Notes under the pieces: model-generated
What the model saw: the letters and a program-made list of their open reading frames with translations, nothing else
Told to the model about the DNA's origin: nothing
Database searches by the model: none
Translations under genes and position numbers: made by a program
Shown here: positions 61,741 to 64,000 of the stretch, one piece after another
Position numbering within the stretch: position 1 is the stretch's first letter
How the letters are laid out: the number at the start of each line of letters is the position of its first letter
Assembly (NCBI RefSeq): GCF_002237645.1
Contig: NZ_MJUZ01000002.1
Span: forward strand, 1 to 64,000
Length of the DNA: 64,000 nucleotides
DNA from: Desulfovibrio sp. MES5
Lineage (GTDB): Bacteria; Desulfobacterota; Desulfovibrionia; Desulfovibrionales; Desulfovibrionaceae
Direction of reading: 5' to 3'

Positions 61741-62249
61741 AAGCAGATTTTAAGGATAAACCGCACAGTAAGGCAGTAGTTGCTGTCCTGATATCTTCAG
61801 GGGCGCGTTTTGTAAGAGCCCTGTTTTCAGTTTGGTATGCCTCACCGATTGTCTTACGCGGACTCTTGGGGTATTTAGCTAGCATAAAATATCGGTGCGA
61901 TTTTTGAGAAATCTATTGTCGCGTGCTTCAGGCCATTTGGGAGCGTCCGTATTGGGGGCTTCGGTTTTGTGGCGTTTGGCGAAGTGTTACGGATAGTGCT
62001 AGCACAAGCGGCTTTGTGCCGAGCTTGAAAGCAGTTCTGCCATGCGCATGAAGAATGAAGCCGGGTACATAGATTGTTGTGCAGGAGCGCATGGTTTCTG
62101 TTTTTATGCATAAAATGGAATTTAATTTCTATTTATACTAATAAAAATCCGTTTTCTTTTTTGTGGAAAAGACATTTGAGACATTCACGCAAGCCACGTA
62201 AAGGCGTTCTTCCGGCAGATTCAGTACCCTTTAGCCGTCTGGTGCTAAA
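61741..62249. other. intergenic, AT-rich toward the right end
   Basis: No gene seen. The last ~130 bases before 62250 are AT-rich and probably hold the promoter of the membrane-protein gene; boxes not assigned. Confidence 0.5.
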
Positions 62250-63869
62250 ATGAACAAGAAAAGCACAATACTTGTATCGTTGCTCATAATGGCTGTAATG
62301 GCTTTTTTTTGTGTAATGACTCCCTGGGTTTTTGATGATTTTGGGTATGGGGCTGGCGGCTCGAGTCTTTCAGCCATGTTTGCTGCACAGGTTGATGAAC
62401 ACCTGCATTGGAGCGGCAAATTTGTCGGGCATTTTATGGCGCGGGTTCTGCTGCATGGCCCAGTCTGGCTGCATCCGGTGCTGACCCCGCTCATCTTTAT
62501 GGGGCTTGTCTTCTCTGGAGTTTTGCTGGTTCTGGGCGCGCAGTGGCGTGAAAAGCTCCGGGCGTGGCATGTGGTGACGCTGGCAGGCCTTGTGTGGTTT
62601 GCGTTGCCGGCATTCGGCACAGTGTACTTCTGGCGCACGGGCACGCCGGACTATGGCTACAGCCTGGCCTTTGCCACAGCCTTTCTTGTGCCCTACCGGT
62701 TCTGGATAGATAAAAAGGACTACAGGCTTCCCGGAGGCCCCGTCTTTGCGCTTGCCGGTATTTTGGCCGGTTGCAGCAATGAAAACGTGGGCATGCTCGC
62801 AATTCTTGCGGCCTCTTGTGTCGCGATCTATCGCTTTCGCGGCGTCAAAAGGGTGCCGCTCTGGGCGGCTGCCGGCATTATGGGGGCCATTGGCGGCTGG
62901 CTTTTGATGATGACGGCTCCTGGCAATGTTGTGAGGCTGACAAGTCTGGGAGGGGCTGAAAAAATACCGGTATTGTCGCTGGATTCATTCCACAGATTTT
63001 TGACATTCTGGAGTTCGCAAGAACTTGAAATGCTGCCCTATGCCCTGATAGCCGTCGTTGCCGTATGGCTGCTGCGGCGTCAGGGCCGATTGAGACTTGC
63101 AACGGTTTTGCCGGGGCTGGTATTTTTTATCATGGCCCAGGCCAGTCTCGCCGCATTTCTGTTCAGTCCGTCCACGCCGTACCGTGCCATGTCCGCTACG
63201 TTTTTTTACATCGCGCTGTGCTGCTTTGCCTTTATTGTGGCCTGGGCGTCACAGAGCGGCGGCGCAAAGTTGCTCTATGCCGCTTTTTGCGCAGTGCTGC
63301 TGGCCAGCGTAGTTGTGGAGGCTGGGGTGTTTGTTGCGGCGCAACCCGCCATTGAAGCCAGAAACAAGGCAATGGCAGACGGAACCCTCACTGCGAGCTC
63401 ATTGGGGTACCCGCAGACAGACAAGTATTTTTTCCCAGGCTATGATATTATTGAAGTTGATTCTTACGGACCCAAAAAACTTCAAATGGTTCCCTGGGAC
63501 AGGGCCGTGAGCCTTGATATGCCCGGAACGGGCACAATACGCGCACTTGTCATTTGCAATGTTGTTTATCTGGACAATCTTCCGGCGGGCGAGGTGTCTG
63601 TTGCCGCTGTAGTCCACAGGCCGACGGTCGCCAGTAAGGTACAGGCCATTTTGCGCGGGCTTTCTCCCCTGACTGACAGCGAAACAACCTCTACTCCCGC
63701 CGTAACTTCGCGCTACGCTCCAGCCTCCGCAACGGTCGCTGCCGACGGCAAGGCTGCCCTGCACATTGAAGGAATTACGGATTTGAGCAGCCTTGCCTAC
63801 GTGGCTGTCAGTGAGGCTGGCAAGCCCACGGTTTGGAAGCGGGTTGTGGTGGAAGCCTCTGGCATGTAG
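62250..63869 (+). CDS. large integral membrane protein, DUF6056/GtrII-like (possible GT-C glycosyltransferase)
   Basis: 539 residues with about 9-10 hydrophobic segments in the first 355 and a ~180-residue soluble C-terminal part. The first extracytoplasmic loop begins VFDDFGYGAGG, where GT-C enzymes of the DUF6056/GtrII type carry an acidic DD catalytic pair, and GCSNENVGML (about 170) resembles the asparagine/glutamate block of that family. It may move a sugar from a lipid carrier to a surface glycan. The ribosome site is weak. No neighbouring glycan genes are in the window. Confidence 0.7.
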   Translation: MNKKSTILVSLLIMAVMAFFCVMTPWVFDDFGYGAGGSSLSAMFAAQVDEHLHWSGKFVGHFMARVLLHGPVWLHPVLTPLIFMGLVFSGVLLVLGAQWREKLRAWHVVTLAGLVWFALPAFGTVYFWRTGTPDYGYSLAFATAFLVPYRFWIDKKDYRLPGGPVFALAGILAGCSNENVGMLAILAASCVAIYRFRGVKRVPLWAAAGIMGAIGGWLLMMTAPGNVVRLTSLGGAEKIPVLSLDSFHRFLTFWSSQELEMLPYALIAVVAVWLLRRQGRLRLATVLPGLVFFIMAQASLAAFLFSPSTPYRAMSATFFYIALCCFAFIVAWASQSGGAKLLYAAFCAVLLASVVVEAGVFVAAQPAIEARNKAMADGTLTASSLGYPQTDKYFFPGYDIIEVDSYGPKKLQMVPWDRAVSLDMPGTGTIRALVICNVVYLDNLPAGEVSVAAVVHRPTVASKVQAILRGLSPLTDSETTSTPAVTSRYAPASATVAADGKAALHIEGITDLSSLAYVAVSEAGKPTVWKRVVVEASGM

Positions 63870-64000
63870 CCGCCTGTAGCCCCGTTGACGGACATTGCTT
63901 CCCGACAGGACCGTGCGAAGCCCGGGGCCGTGCTGCCCGACAGGAGGGTGAAACGCTCCGCAGCGCGCTGCCCAAAACTTTGCGGCAATGCCGACATCAA
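63870..64000. other. end of window, no gene seen
   Basis: 131 GC-rich bases after the membrane-protein stop. A frame on the minus strand continues past the edge but looks like a shadow of the gene's 3' end. Confidence 0.4.

Overview
The window reads as chromosome of a sulfate-reducing bacterium of the Desulfovibrio type. The best evidence is a stand-alone dsrC (sulfite-reductase partner) at 11641-11958. Supporting evidence comes from futalosine-pathway menaquinone genes (mqnB, a polyprenyl synthase, ubiE/menG), a chemoreceptor with a hemerythrin tail, molybdenum/formate-enzyme accessory genes and a two-gene SMS/SUF iron-sulfur system. The DNA is GC-rich, most genes have clear GGAGG-type ribosome sites, and genus assignment is inference from gene content only.

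Layout. 1-3.3 kb: an RRM RNA-binding protein, an arsR-arsM arsenic operon with two operator-like inverted repeats, and a PAP2 phosphatase. 3.3-6 kb: a Met-type tRNA with a near-consensus promoter, then an iron-sulfur operon (unknown 108-aa gene, smsC, smsB). 6-12 kb: hldD, trmI, PBP1A, dsrC. 12.2-18.3 kb: CBS protein, larC, a Lys/Pro-rich secreted protein, and an M20 amidohydrolase with an MFS transporter. 18.8-26.3 kb: a minus-strand run of UDP-sugar dehydrogenase, mqnB, polyprenyl synthase and purSL; a DUF2065 gene; and ubiE with a 56-aa gene in front. 27.3-35.8 kb: a large disordered multi-motif protein, then ilvC-ilvN-ilvB, a DUF465 protein, yggT, a HAD phosphatase and an unknown gene, all on the minus strand. 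36-40 kb: pdxS-pdxT, a TraR/DksA zinc-finger protein and a two-domain acyltransferase of ornithine-lipid type. 40.5-46.4 kb: two chemoreceptors around yedF, then a secondary alcohol dehydrogenase. 46.6-47.3 kb: an IS200-type element with a broken transposase. 47.3-49.5 kb: a double-cubane-cluster-type (YjiM/YjiL-like) reductase and its activator. 50-52 kb: a PadR-like regulator divergent from a BioB-like radical SAM enzyme. 52.3-58.2 kb: an operon of cvpA, mazG, a lipoprotein and a large membrane protein. 58.8-61.4 kb: mobA and an FmdE/zinc-ribbon/molybdopterin-binding fusion. 62.2-63.9 kb: a large membrane protein.

The most striking non-gene signal is a set of dispersed palindromic repeats in intergenic DNA: a ~155-bp imperfect hairpin in three copies, a G-rich perfect hairpin in four copies (one with compensatory arm changes), an AGAGCA...TTTCAAAGT...TGCTCT palindrome in at least seven places, and a CTTTGAG...CTCAAAG palindrome. 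They often lie side by side, as if they form composite elements.

Candidates for poorly described biology are the multi-motif disordered protein (27353-29581), the FmdE fusion, the PadR/radical SAM pair, the lipoprotein/membrane-protein pair, and the repeat families. No CRISPR array, phage or obvious defence island is visible.
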